Source of the DNA: Aquimarina sp. RZ0
GTDB lineage: Bacteria > Bacteroidota > Bacteroidia > Flavobacteriales > Flavobacteriaceae
NCBI RefSeq assembly: GCF_008370685.1
Contig: NZ_VTZU01000021.1
Location: 1-64,000, forward strand
DNA length: 64,000 nucleotides
Reading direction: 5' to 3'
This document shows, in pieces, positions 15,835 to 25,095 of the stretch. Under the pieces are notes generated by a model that was not told the origin of the DNA, ran no database searches, and saw only the letters and a program-made list of their open reading frames with translations. Position numbers and translations under genes: made by a program. Numbering within the stretch: the stretch's first letter is position 1; each line of letters opens with the position of its first letter.

Positions 15835-17541
15835 ATGGCTAGTATGTCTATAGATGCCCTTGGTAATATAGGTCTGGGATATACAGGTATGGGTGGAACA
15901 ACCGATACATTTGTAAGTTCATACTTTACTGGTAGGTCTGTAGACGACCCTCTAAACACTATGACTATTCCAGAAACTCTTATTGCAAAAGGTAAAGAAA
16001 ATATTCCTAATTACTTATACGGTTATTTTAGCAAAATGGATGTAGACCCAACCACAGATAGAAAACTTTGGTTTGTAACTGAGTATATGGGAGAAAACGG
16101 TAGATCAAATGTAGCAGGATCTTTCCAGATTGGCGAAAATTTTGATACTGATGTAGCCATTACTGATATAGACCTCCCTGAAGAAGGAGTTTTGAGCGAT
16201 AGTGAAGAGATCACCATTACTCTTGCTAATTTTGGGAGCACTCCAGTGAGTAATCTTGAGGTAAGTTATCAGTTAAATAATAATCTTGCAGTAATTGAGA
16301 CTTTTACCGGAACTATTGAGCCTAATAGCAGTAGTGAATTTTCTTTTTCTACAACAGCAGATTTATCAGTAGAAGGCTCAACATATATAGTTTCTGCTAA
16401 TGTTGAATTATCCGGTGATAAGTTATTAAGTAATAACCTAAGACAACAAGAAGTTATTAGCTTGTTTAATCATGACATAGGTATTACAGAGATTATCAGT
16501 CCTAATACGGATGGAAATGAGTCACAACAAATAGTGAAAGTACTCATTTCTAATTTCGGTCAGTCAGCACAATCCAATTTTGACATTTCATATGCAATTA
16601 ATGGAGGAACTCCTGTGATAGAAACCTTTACAGATACGATACCTCCGTTAGAAAACGTAGAATATAAATTTAGTACCCTTCCAGATTTCTCTAATCTGGG
16701 AATCTATACTATGTCTTCATCTACGATGTTACCTACAGATACCAGAGAAGGTAATAACAGCTCAGAAAAGACTTTTGATATCCTGCCAGGTGTTTGCTTG
16801 ACTATTAGCAATGACGAAACCATGATCATACCGGATGACGATGTATTTCCAAGTTCAGCCATTTCTTCTATACAGATTGAGGAAGATTTTATAATAACAG
16901 ATGTTAATGTTACTGTCAATATTGAACATGAGGAAGCCAGAGAGATTTATATTAGACTTAAGCCAGCAGAAGAGGATCCTGTTTTTGGAGATATAAGACT
17001 ATTAAAAGCTCGAAGATTACCCAGAGGTATTGCAAATTTCACAAATACAACTTTTGATGACGATGCTGATATATCAATCCTTGATGGTACAGCTCCTTTT
17101 ACAGGTAGCTTTATATCAATGGCACAAAGAGATGCATTAAGTGGTATAAACGGAACTTCTCCTAAAGGTGAATGGGTCTTAAATGTTTCGAATTTTTCGT
17201 CTCCCTTAGAAGGAAAATTACTTGATTGGACACTTGATATATGCGGGTATAAAAACCTGACACTGGATACAGGAGAAAATACTGTAAAAACCAATGCGTT
17301 CATGATATTTGACAAAGGAGATAACCAATTCGAAATTAAACTTATTACGACAAAAACAACAGATGTTGTAGAAATGAGCGTTTATAATCTCCTTGGAAAA
17401 CGTATTTCTCTAAACAGCATAGAGCATAAAAATGGTATATACGTACACCACCTTGATATGTCTCACGTATCTTCTGGGATTTATTTCGTAAAACTGAATG
17501 ATGATCAAGGCACCAAAACTAAACGATTTTTTGTTAAATAA
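15835..17541 (+). CDS. C-terminal part of the frameshifted T9SS-secreted protein (CARDB, P domain, T9SS type A sorting domain)
   Basis: The 568 residues from the first ATG hold, in order: the end of the propeller-like region; two CARDB-like beta-sandwich repeats (VAITDIDLPEEGVLSDSEEI and DIGITEIISPNTDG, each with a FGSTP or FGQSA motif); a proprotein-convertase P-type domain (about residues 320-460, with SPKGEWVLNV and LLDWTLDICG); and a type A T9SS sorting domain (VYNLLGKRIS, SGIYFVKLN, KRFFVK). Such a protein is moved across the outer membrane by T9SS and attached or released. This frame is open from 15709 with no start of its own, so unless the shift is corrected the part would not be secreted. 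A bidirectional terminator follows at 17561. Confidence 0.8.
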   Translation: MASMSIDALGNIGLGYTGMGGTTDTFVSSYFTGRSVDDPLNTMTIPETLIAKGKENIPNYLYGYFSKMDVDPTTDRKLWFVTEYMGENGRSNVAGSFQIGENFDTDVAITDIDLPEEGVLSDSEEITITLANFGSTPVSNLEVSYQLNNNLAVIETFTGTIEPNSSSEFSFSTTADLSVEGSTYIVSANVELSGDKLLSNNLRQQEVISLFNHDIGITEIISPNTDGNESQQIVKVLISNFGQSAQSNFDISYAINGGTPVIETFTDTIPPLENVEYKFSTLPDFSNLGIYTMSSSTMLPTDTREGNNSSEKTFDILPGVCLTISNDETMIIPDDDVFPSSAISSIQIEEDFIITDVNVTVNIEHEEAREIYIRLKPAEEDPVFGDIRLLKARRLPRGIANFTNTTFDDDADISILDGTAPFTGSFISMAQRDALSGINGTSPKGEWVLNVSNFSSPLEGKLLDWTLDICGYKNLTLDTGENTVKTNAFMIFDKGDNQFEIKLITTKTTDVVEMSVYNLLGKRISLNSIEHKNGIYVHHLDMSHVSSGIYFVKLNDDQGTKTKRFFVK

Positions 17542-17560
17542 AATTTTAATTTGACAGTTA

Positions 17561-17604
17561 GAAACGTCTCAAAAATGTGTTTTTTGAGACGTTTTCTGTT
17601 TTTA
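17561..17604. terminator. Bidirectional terminator between convergent genes
   Basis: GAAACGTCTCAAAAA and TTTTTGAGACGTTTTC form a 15-bp stem flanked by A- and T-rich tracts. It separates the T9SS protein gene from the convergent gene at 17634. Confidence 0.88.
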
Positions 17605-17633
17605 GCATATTGATCAATATTCGTTACCAAAGA

Positions 17634-19580
17634 TCATTTTTTTACTCCATTACTTTTAAGAAAATAAAAAGAATATCCAAATTGTAACTGTGAGAAATTA
17701 TTATTGATATTATCAAATTCATGAATTAATTTATAACGTAAGAATAATTTCCCTGTACTCGAAGTATCAAGATTTAAGTCTATATTAAAACTATTCAACC
17801 ATCTGTTTTGTGATGTAACCAATTGATCCTCTATAGAACTTAATGGAATATCAGCATCCAGATTCTCAAACCAGGACAGCCTGTCTGTCAAAGAAATACT
17901 AAATCTTTTTTCTGGTAGTAGATGAAATTTATATTCTATCGGGATTTCAATATTATTGACAAACACTCCTTCTGTAATATCAGGATTATTAGCAACTCCT
18001 ACCGGTACAAATCCACTGCGACCAAACAGAAATCCTGCATTAAAATACATATTTAGTTTTGCATTCTGATTCTCCATATTTATAATATTCAATATCCCTC
18101 CTATTGCATAGTTTCTATGCTGTAATAATGACAACGGTGTAAAAAAGGGATTTGATGTTACGACAATACCATTTTCATTTAATAGCATGCCTGTTTCAGC
18201 TTCCAGAAACTTATTATTCTTTTCAATCTTGGATACTTGTAATTGCGCATCAAAGTATTGAAAAAAACCTACTCCTTCAATTATCAAACCAGGAAAAAAA
18301 GGAGGTATTATCCCTGCCCACTTATTTAATCCTTTTCTTCTGGTGTTAATATTAAATCTTTTGTTTACCTCGGTTTGCACCAAACCATTAGGGTTTTCTT
18401 CATCAAACAGACTTAAAAAATCGGTATACACAATCGCTTCAAAAAGACGGGTAGATTCTTCTTTATACAACTTCGTTTTTTTCTGAGCTTCGCTATCCAA
18501 TAACACCAATTGCTTTTTAGGACTCACATCATTGGCATTTACATCTACTTTTTTGACATATCTGATGACATCACTTAGATTTATTTTTAGTGAAACAACC
18601 TTAGGTTGCTGCTTGATACTTTCAAGCCTTAATATCTCTGAATACAATTTTAACAAAGCCGCTTTAAATTCCTTTTTTTTATTTTTTTCGAATTTAGATT
18701 TCAGTTCCAGTAATAAGGGTTCAATTTTTATTTCATCACTTTCTATATATTTTTCTATAAGTAATTTACTCAATAGTTTAGTAAATGCTTCTTTTTGTTT
18801 TGTCACATCATTAATATAAGAGTCTGGCAAGTAATCATCTAATATATTTTCTATTTGTATTCTACTATTATAAATGATGTCTTTAGTAAACCTATCTTCT
18901 GAATAAAGCATTACGGTAGATAGTTTTTTAATATTTTTAGTAGAACTAATACCTATAGAGTATTTATTACTAAAAGTTACAGCTTGATTTTTTACAACTC
19001 CTCTTATTTGTACTTTTTCTATAAACCCATCATAAAAAGTAATTTCTGCAGTTGCGTTCTTTAAGACACCTATAAGAGTGGAATTTAATGTCTCTTGCCT
19101 GACACTACTATATACATTAATAGTATCTTTTAGATAAATAGTGGCAACCTGTGGTCTTTCTTCTTCAGTATTAAAAAAAGTAACAATTTTGGCAAATTCT
19201 GTTACAGAAAGATTCTTAAATTTCTTAGTATTTATATCTTTCAGTAGTTTTAAAGTAAAGTTATTACCATCCATATTTTTTCTGGATTCTAAAAGATTTC
19301 TTAAATACATTTTGAATTTAGATTGAAAACTAGGATATGTTAGAGGTTTGAGTTTAAACTTTGTTGGAGTTTCCTGATATATCATTTCTATTTCATAAAA
19401 TCCATCTTCATCTATTGCATACTTAATTTTTACATCCATATCACTTACTGTATTTTGTACAGCATTAGCATCTATAAATTCATCAATTAGTACTGTTGGT
19501 AATATGGATTCTTGCGCAACTACGCTTTTAACAAATACTAAAAAAATGAAACATACAATTCTTAAATAATTTTTCGTCAT
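17634..19580 (-). CDS. Unknown exported protein with probable beta-barrel C-terminal region
   Basis: A 648-residue protein I do not recognise. A signal peptide (IVCFIFLVFVKSVVAQ) is followed by a mixed region to about residue 260, a charged helical segment (about 265-345, rich in Lys, Glu and Leu), and a C-terminal third with alternating hydrophobic strands and turn residues, ending LQFGYSFYFLKSNGVKK. The last part looks like an outer-membrane barrel, but that is inference. There is no T9SS sorting domain or lipobox. It lies convergent to the frameshifted gene, and its upstream spacer (19581-20005) is shared with the divergent astacin gene. Confidence 0.65.
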   Translation of the reverse strand: MTKNYLRIVCFIFLVFVKSVVAQESILPTVLIDEFIDANAVQNTVSDMDVKIKYAIDEDGFYEIEMIYQETPTKFKLKPLTYPSFQSKFKMYLRNLLESRKNMDGNNFTLKLLKDINTKKFKNLSVTEFAKIVTFFNTEEERPQVATIYLKDTINVYSSVRQETLNSTLIGVLKNATAEITFYDGFIEKVQIRGVVKNQAVTFSNKYSIGISSTKNIKKLSTVMLYSEDRFTKDIIYNSRIQIENILDDYLPDSYINDVTKQKEAFTKLLSKLLIEKYIESDEIKIEPLLLELKSKFEKNKKKEFKAALLKLYSEILRLESIKQQPKVVSLKINLSDVIRYVKKVDVNANDVSPKKQLVLLDSEAQKKTKLYKEESTRLFEAIVYTDFLSLFDEENPNGLVQTEVNKRFNINTRRKGLNKWAGIIPPFFPGLIIEGVGFFQYFDAQLQVSKIEKNNKFLEAETGMLLNENGIVVTSNPFFTPLSLLQHRNYAIGGILNIINMENQNAKLNMYFNAGFLFGRSGFVPVGVANNPDITEGVFVNNIEIPIEYKFHLLPEKRFSISLTDRLSWFENLDADIPLSSIEDQLVTSQNRWLNSFNIDLNLDTSSTGKLFLRYKLIHEFDNINNNFSQLQFGYSFYFLKSNGVKK

Positions 19581-20005
19581 TACAAAAAGTTTATTAATTA
19601 ATAAATACAGTATTAATTATGACGATGTTGTGAATCTTTAAAAATTATAACAGATCCTCGTATCCCTTACCTTAGTCACTCATATCAAATAAGTGATTAT
19701 TAAGTAAAAGAGGAATTACAATTTTTGTTTGTCATTCTGGGATATCTCTAATTCTAAAAGTGAGTTAAAAAAATACTAGTGCTTTTTCATAAAAAATAGT
19801 CTAAATAACTAAAAGTACTTATAGAGCTATCATCTTCATTTTAGTATTCTAAAAATATATTCTTGGTCTGACAGTTAAGTTCGTGTTTTTTTTTGAAATT
19901 ACAAGGGGAAAAGAACCCTTTTATTTACCAGTAATTCCCTGATTTTATAACAAATGTAACACGCTTATATTTGACCAAAATAATTAACTATAATCTAAAA
20001 TAATA
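19581..20005. other. Divergent promoter region
   Basis: The 425-bp spacer separates two divergent genes. The clearest signal is the -7 box described separately at 19966-19973. I see no gene in it. Confidence 0.5.
19966..19973 (+). promoter_or_regulatory. Promoter -7 box for the astacin-like gene
   Basis: TATATTTG matches TAnnTTTG exactly, 32 bases before the start codon. No good TTG is present 19-21 bases upstream, so expression may depend on an activator. Confidence 0.55.
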
Positions 20006-21805
20006 ATGAAAACAAACATCGTATTAAGAGGGTTTATTGTAGCATTTACAATGAGTCTATTCATGGCTTGTGAGCAGGATTCTGTATCAGAAACAGAAAA
20101 AGTGGAGAATGTTATTCTCACTGAAGAAAGCTTACTGGAAAAAGCATTTCCCGAAGAAACCATCGGAGAGCTTTTAGATATCAATTATTTAGGTCAAGAG
20201 GTGACTGTGGAGAAAATTGAAGAACACTACATTTTTGAAGGAGATATCAAAATGATTCCAGATACCAAAAACTCAATACTAAAGAGTACTGGTCGAACAC
20301 AAGGCAGATGGCCTAATAATACAGTATACTATGCTATAGAAAGTGGTTTACCCAATCAGGCACGAGTGACAGATGCAATAGCACATTGGGAATCTAATTC
20401 TTCTCTTCGTTTTATACCCAGAACGAGCCAGTCGGACTATGTTTATTTTAAAAATGGTGGAGGTTGCTCATCTTTTGTAGGGCGTATCGGAGGTAGACAG
20501 GACATCACATTAGCTAATGCCTGTTCTACAGGAAATACGATACATGAGATAGGACACGCAATTGGTTTATGGCACGAGCAGAGCAGAAAAGACAGGGATC
20601 AATATGTTACTATCAATTTCCAAAATATTCTGGCAGGGAGAGAACATAATTTTCAAACGTATATCCAAAGAGGTCATGATGGCGATGAATATAGTGCCAC
20701 ACTAGATTTTGGAAGTATTATGATGTATGGACCCAATGCTTTTTCTAAAAATGGACAGCCTACGATAATGAGATTAAATGGCAGTACCTATAGTGTACAA
20801 CGTACTGCTCTTTCTGCGGCAGATATAGCTGGGATCAATCGCATGTACCCTGGTAATCTTATCCTGAGACGATGGGCTACCAGACAAGGTGGGTTCTGGG
20901 ATGCTCAAAAATGGCTTAGCGGAGATTTTAATGGAGATGGAAAAGATGATTATGCCAAAGTATTTAAAGATGGTACTCAGGCGAGTATTGATGTACATAT
21001 CTCTAATAGCACTAGTTTTACTATGAGACGATGGGCTACTAAACAAGGTGGATTCTGGGATGCCCAAAAATGGGTTACAGGAGATTTTAATGGGGATGGA
21101 AAAGATGATTTTGCCAAAGTATTTAATGATGGTGGAAAAGCTAGTATCGATGTGCATTTATCCACTGGGACAGGGTTTATTATGAAACGATGGGCTACTA
21201 AACAAGGTGGATATTGGGATGCTCAAAAATGGGTTACAGGAGATTTTAATGGAGATGGAAAAGATGATTTTGCTAAGTCATTTAAGGATTCCGGAAAAGC
21301 AAGTATCGATGTACATATCTCTAGTGGGAGCAGTTTTACCTTGAGACGATGGGCTACTCAACAAGGTGGATTCTGGGATGCTCAAAAATGGATGACAGGA
21401 GATTTTAATGGAGATGGAAAAGATGATTTTGCCAAAGTATTCAAAGATAATAATTCGGCAAGTATCGATGTGCATTTATCCACTGGGGCAGGATTTACTA
21501 TGAGACGCTGGGCTACCAGACAAGGTGGATATTGGGATACACAAAAATGGATGACAGGAGATTTTAATGGGGATGGGAAACACGATTTCTCAAAAGCCTT
21601 TAAGGATAATAATCTGGCTACTATAGATGTTCATTTATCTAATGGTTCTTCTTTTGGCATGAGTCGCTGGATCAATAGACAAGGTGGATATTGGGATGCA
21701 CAGAAATGGACTACGGGAGATTTTAATGGAGACGGAACTGATGATTTTACAAAATCATTTAAGGATAACAACCTGGCTAGTATTGACGTACATATTTCAA
21801 AATAA
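20006..21805 (+). CDS. Astacin-like (M12A) metallopeptidase lipoprotein with six FG-GAP-like repeats
   Basis: A 599-residue protein. Lipoprotein signal with lipobox LFMAC gives Cys22. The peptidase domain (about 97-285) has HEIGHAIGLWHE with zinc ligands His180, His184 and His190, and a Met-turn SIMMY at 237-241. From about residue 287, six near-identical 53-residue repeats follow, each with RRWATxQGGxWDAQKW then GDFNGDGKDD (a calcium-binding DxNxDGxxD pattern as in FG-GAP/VCBS repeats) and ASIDVHxS. The protein ends with the sixth repeat; there is no T9SS domain. It is probably a surface zinc peptidase whose repeats bind a ligand or polymer. It ends 23 bp before the second MITE copy. Confidence 0.88.
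   Translation: MKTNIVLRGFIVAFTMSLFMACEQDSVSETEKVENVILTEESLLEKAFPEETIGELLDINYLGQEVTVEKIEEHYIFEGDIKMIPDTKNSILKSTGRTQGRWPNNTVYYAIESGLPNQARVTDAIAHWESNSSLRFIPRTSQSDYVYFKNGGGCSSFVGRIGGRQDITLANACSTGNTIHEIGHAIGLWHEQSRKDRDQYVTINFQNILAGREHNFQTYIQRGHDGDEYSATLDFGSIMMYGPNAFSKNGQPTIMRLNGSTYSVQRTALSAADIAGINRMYPGNLILRRWATRQGGFWDAQKWLSGDFNGDGKDDYAKVFKDGTQASIDVHISNSTSFTMRRWATKQGGFWDAQKWVTGDFNGDGKDDFAKVFNDGGKASIDVHLSTGTGFIMKRWATKQGGYWDAQKWVTGDFNGDGKDDFAKSFKDSGKASIDVHISSGSSFTLRRWATQQGGFWDAQKWMTGDFNGDGKDDFAKVFKDNNSASIDVHLSTGAGFTMRRWATRQGGYWDTQKWMTGDFNGDGKHDFSKAFKDNNLATIDVHLSNGSSFGMSRWINRQGGYWDAQKWTTGDFNGDGTDDFTKSFKDNNLASIDVHISK
20864..21805 (+). repeat. Six tandem 159-bp coding repeats
   Basis: The repeat region of the astacin-like gene consists of six units of 159 bp, recognisable by recurring GGAGATTTTAATGGAGATGG. 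Identity at DNA level is high, so recent duplication or gene conversion is likely and copy number may vary. Confidence 0.9.
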
Positions 21806-21828
21806 AATAAATACAAGAAACCTTTTAA

Positions 21829-21989
21829 TACGATTTACGGGTGAGAATTTCGTAAAAATAATGGCAAGGATTTTTGGCTAGATTGATGAATCAAATTAAA
21901 GAATAGCCATAGCTATTGTTTCATTTTATGAAGAAAATATAGTAGAAAAAGAATGTCATTAGATGCGAAATTTTTATTCGTAAATCGTA
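21829..21989 (+). mobile_element. 161-bp MITE, copy 2
   Basis: Same element and orientation as at 14433-14593, with terminal repeats TACGATTTACG and its complement, flanked by a TAA duplication (21826-21828 and 21990-21992). I count four substitutions against copy 1. Confidence 0.88.
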
Positions 21990-22039
21990 TAATACCAACA
22001 CTGGTTTAAAAGGTTTCTGTCACATATTAATCATACTAT

Positions 22040-22089
22040 AAGTCAAAAACATAGTATATTAAGAAAGAACATACTATGTTTTTTGACTT
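22040..22089. terminator. Bidirectional terminator
   Basis: Arms AAGTCAAAAACATAGTAT (22040-22057) and ATACTATGTTTTTTGACTT (22071-22089) form a long stem. It lies between the plus-strand astacin gene and the minus-strand OmpA gene. Confidence 0.85.
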
Positions 22090-22116
22090 CTTACTGTTTT
22101 ATATAAAAAAGCATTT

Positions 22117-24171
22117 TCAATATTTTACAATCTCAAATTCGCTTCTGCGATTGGTTTGATGTTCTTTTTCTGAACATGTTTTATTTTTGCAGTCAATTAA
22201 TGGTTTAGACTCTCCAAATCCTTCGAACTTAATTCTTCTTGCATTTACATATCCAATGAGTGCTAAATAATTACGTGTAGATTCTGCTCTTTTTTCTGAT
22301 AATAACTGATTATATGAATCACTACCTCTGCTATCAGTATGTGAATCAATTTTTATATATACCGTTTTATACTTATCTAACTTTAATGCAAATTCATCTA
22401 ATACTTTTTTAGAATCTGCTCTAATATTCCATTTATCATAATCAAAATAAATAGGAGGTAAATCAAAATAAAGCTTCCCGTTTCGTTCTATAACCGGAGG
22501 CCCTACATTATCTGTTAATAATTTATTTTTGAGCTGCGCCGAGGTGAGCTCATTATTTTTAGGAATATTTCCGATATCAGGAATATCAATAGCCTCTTCT
22601 TTTTCATTTTCTGATGCAATAGTTTCTTTCTTTTTATCCAAATAAATAATGTATGTTTCTTCTTCTTTTTCTTTTACCAAAATAGGTTTCGTTTTAGACT
22701 CATAACCTTCTGCAGAGGCTGTAAACTCGTATCTAGCCGGAAAAAGATCAATACTAAAGACTCCTATAGCATCTAGTTTATTCTGATATAATATACTTTT
22801 TGCTGAATTATATAGTACTACAGCTGCATTTTCTATATATGTATCGGTTGCAAAATCACGTACCTCAAACCTTGCCGGATACGGTTTTAAAAATATTTCG
22901 CCAGTCTGCGAAAAAAAATACACGTCATCATCCGTTTTATTTTTCCTGTTGGAGGCAAAAAAACCATCTGTTTCATTATAATATGTCAATGAAAAATCAT
23001 CATATCCAGAATTTACAGGAGCTCCCAGATTTACCGGCTTTGTTAATTCTCCTTCTTTCTTTTCTGAAACAAAAATATCCATCATGCCTAATCCCAAATG
23101 ACCATTAGACGAAAAGAAAAGGTGTCCATCTCCAGAAACATAAGGAAACTGCTCCCTATTGGCTGTATTTATAGTATTTCCTAAATTTTTTATTTCTCCA
23201 TAAGTACCATCCATCTCTATAGGAACTGCATAAATATCAAAATCACCGTAACCACCAGGCATATTAGAAGCAAAAAACAGTGTTTTATCATCCGCACTGA
23301 CCGAAGGATGTTCTATTGAATAATACTTGTTATTAAAAGCGAGTTTTTCTGCTTCAGACCATGCTCCATCTACCTTTGTTGATTTATAAAGATGAATTGC
23401 ATTGTTTTTTATACTATCGTATTTCTTTTTCCCTTTTTCAGAATTACTTTTTGAAAAATAAATAGTATTGCCATCAGATGTAAAACAGAAATTTCCTTCA
23501 TGAAGCCTAGAATTAATTGCAGATGAAACTTTTTCGATTTCAGAAACAAGCTTATTATCTTCATTTACCTGTACTTTATAAATATCCAGAAAAGATCTAT
23601 GTGTCCACTTATATTTTTTATCCATAAAACCATTAGAACTTCTGTCTGTTGTAAAATAAATAGTACTATCAACCCTAACAGCGCCAAACTCTGATGCGTC
23701 TGTGTTAAATTCCATCGGAGCGATTATATAATCATCCTCTTTAAGCTTAAAAGATTCAATAATAGAAACAGCATCTAATGTATTAAATGTGGTTCCCTTT
23801 TCATTTTCTTGATACAGTGCCAGAAAATCAATTGATTTTTCATATTTCCCTAAAGAAGAAAGTACTTGAAGCATCATGAAATTAAATGAATTCTCATATG
23901 TTTTATCTTTTTCATAAAATTTTCCGGAGATCAATAATGCCAGGTATCGATATGCCTGTCTAAACTCAAACGTATTATAATATGCTATAGATATATTTTT
24001 AAGAAGATGCTTAGAATATCCTTCTTGATTTAATTCTTCTTCATATTGTATGGCTGCATTTATATAATCTCTATTTTCAAAAAAACGGTCTCCTCTACTT
24101 TTTTTTTGAGAAAAAGATACTTGTGATATTAATAGTAATATCACTACAATATGTCTGTTTTTTATTTTCAT
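22117..24171 (-). CDS. OmpA family protein with TPR and PD40 repeats, T9SS/gliding-associated type
   Basis: A 684-residue envelope protein. After a signal peptide (VVILLLISQVSFSQ) come TPR-like helices (about 25-110), WD40-like PD40 propeller repeats (about 165-380, such as TIYFSKSN and TLFFASNMPGGYGDFDIYAVP), a carboxypeptidase-regulatory-like beta domain (about 430-505), and an OmpA peptidoglycan-binding domain (IYFDYDKWNIR, then DSHTDSRGS and NRRSEFEI). Proteins with this layout are routinely encoded beside PorP/SprF-like genes and are thought to anchor T9SS-linked outer membrane complexes to peptidoglycan. It is 3 bp downstream of the PorP/SprF gene. Confidence 0.9.
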   Translation of the reverse strand: MKIKNRHIVVILLLISQVSFSQKKSRGDRFFENRDYINAAIQYEEELNQEGYSKHLLKNISIAYYNTFEFRQAYRYLALLISGKFYEKDKTYENSFNFMMLQVLSSLGKYEKSIDFLALYQENEKGTTFNTLDAVSIIESFKLKEDDYIIAPMEFNTDASEFGAVRVDSTIYFTTDRSSNGFMDKKYKWTHRSFLDIYKVQVNEDNKLVSEIEKVSSAINSRLHEGNFCFTSDGNTIYFSKSNSEKGKKKYDSIKNNAIHLYKSTKVDGAWSEAEKLAFNNKYYSIEHPSVSADDKTLFFASNMPGGYGDFDIYAVPIEMDGTYGEIKNLGNTINTANREQFPYVSGDGHLFFSSNGHLGLGMMDIFVSEKKEGELTKPVNLGAPVNSGYDDFSLTYYNETDGFFASNRKNKTDDDVYFFSQTGEIFLKPYPARFEVRDFATDTYIENAAVVLYNSAKSILYQNKLDAIGVFSIDLFPARYEFTASAEGYESKTKPILVKEKEEETYIIYLDKKKETIASENEKEEAIDIPDIGNIPKNNELTSAQLKNKLLTDNVGPPVIERNGKLYFDLPPIYFDYDKWNIRADSKKVLDEFALKLDKYKTVYIKIDSHTDSRGSDSYNQLLSEKRAESTRNYLALIGYVNARRIKFEGFGESKPLIDCKNKTCSEKEHQTNRRSEFEIVKY

Positions 24172-24174
24172 AAT

Positions 24175-25092
24175 CTAATAAAATCTCGGAGATGTATACT
24201 TATTACTAAAATTGAGCAAGTCAAAATTATACAGTAGAATAACTTCATGACTTCCATTATTATACCCACTCAATTCACTGGTGCTAAAGTCATAAGAATA
24301 CCCGATCTTAAGACTGTTGGTTATATTAAATCCCGCTAATGCAATAAATGCATCTTCATATCGGTATGAAATTCCTAGCTCAAATCGATCATAAATAAGT
24401 GAATTCAGCGATACATCAAATGTTAATGGAGCGTCCACTACTTGTTTGATAACAATAGATGGTTTTAATTTTACTTCATCAACCAAATCAAAAATAAACC
24501 CTGAAATTCCATAAAGATGAGTTTTTGACTGTGAAACTCCAAATTCTCCAATACTGACATCATTGGGTAATAAATTAGGAGAAGATATTCCTGCATAAAA
24601 ATTATTAGAAAATAAAAATAATCCAGCTCCTATAGTAAGTTGTAATTGCGCATTATTATCGGCAAAAGCAGGATCATCAAATACATCAGATGCAGACGCG
24701 TCCAGTTTAAAACTATTAACACCCGTTTTTAACCCATAAGACAATTTAAAACGGTCAGAAATTCTGGTTATATATGCAAAATCCACATTAAAGAAATTGT
24801 TATTTATAGCAACAGCATCTCCCACTCTATCGTTTACATAGTTTATACTTACTTCTACCTTCTCACTTACAGGAATATTGCTAAAAGCATTCGCAGTTTC
24901 TGGTGAGCCATCCAGAGCTGTCCATTGTTTCCTATACAAGAAACCAGCAGATATTAAACCGCTTTGATTCACTACATAAGCAGGATTCACCGTGCTCATA
25001 TTATACATATATTGAGAATATTGAGGTTCTTGCTGCCCATGAATCAAGGCACAGAAGATGATTGCTATACTAAATAGTAGTCTTGACTTCAT
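24175..25092 (-). CDS. PorP/SprF family type IX secretion membrane protein
   Basis: A 305-residue outer membrane beta-barrel. The signal peptide ends near IHGQ, and the family signature QEPQYSQYMYNMSTVNPAY comes directly after it, followed by FLYRKQWTALDGSPETA. PorP/SprF-like proteins are known to be required for secretion or surface attachment of adjacent type-B T9SS substrates such as SprB. It lies 3 bp downstream of exactly such a substrate gene and 3 bp upstream of the OmpA gene, so the three should be translated as one unit. Confidence 0.93.
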   Translation of the reverse strand: MKSRLLFSIAIIFCALIHGQQEPQYSQYMYNMSTVNPAYVVNQSGLISAGFLYRKQWTALDGSPETANAFSNIPVSEKVEVSINYVNDRVGDAVAINNNFFNVDFAYITRISDRFKLSYGLKTGVNSFKLDASASDVFDDPAFADNNAQLQLTIGAGLFLFSNNFYAGISSPNLLPNDVSIGEFGVSQSKTHLYGISGFIFDLVDEVKLKPSIVIKQVVDAPLTFDVSLNSLIYDRFELGISYRYEDAFIALAGFNITNSLKIGYSYDFSTSELSGYNNGSHEVILLYNFDLLNFSNKYTSPRFY

Positions 25093-25095
25093 GAA

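Noticed and set aside
16947..17315. 122-codon minus-strand frame within the P-domain region
   Set aside because: Shadow of the T9SS protein; no start signal or domain.
20774..21475. Antisense open frames inside the astacin repeats
   Set aside because: They repeat in step with the 159-bp units and have no independent signals; they are by-products of the tandem repeats.
20864..21805. CRISPR-like appearance of regularly spaced identical segments
   Set aside because: The 159-bp period is in frame within a protein gene and there are no short repeats with unique spacers.
14433..21989. Composite transposon made of two insertion sequences
   Set aside because: Each 161-bp end copy has its own, different target duplication and no transposase, so these are two separate MITE insertions rather than one composite element.
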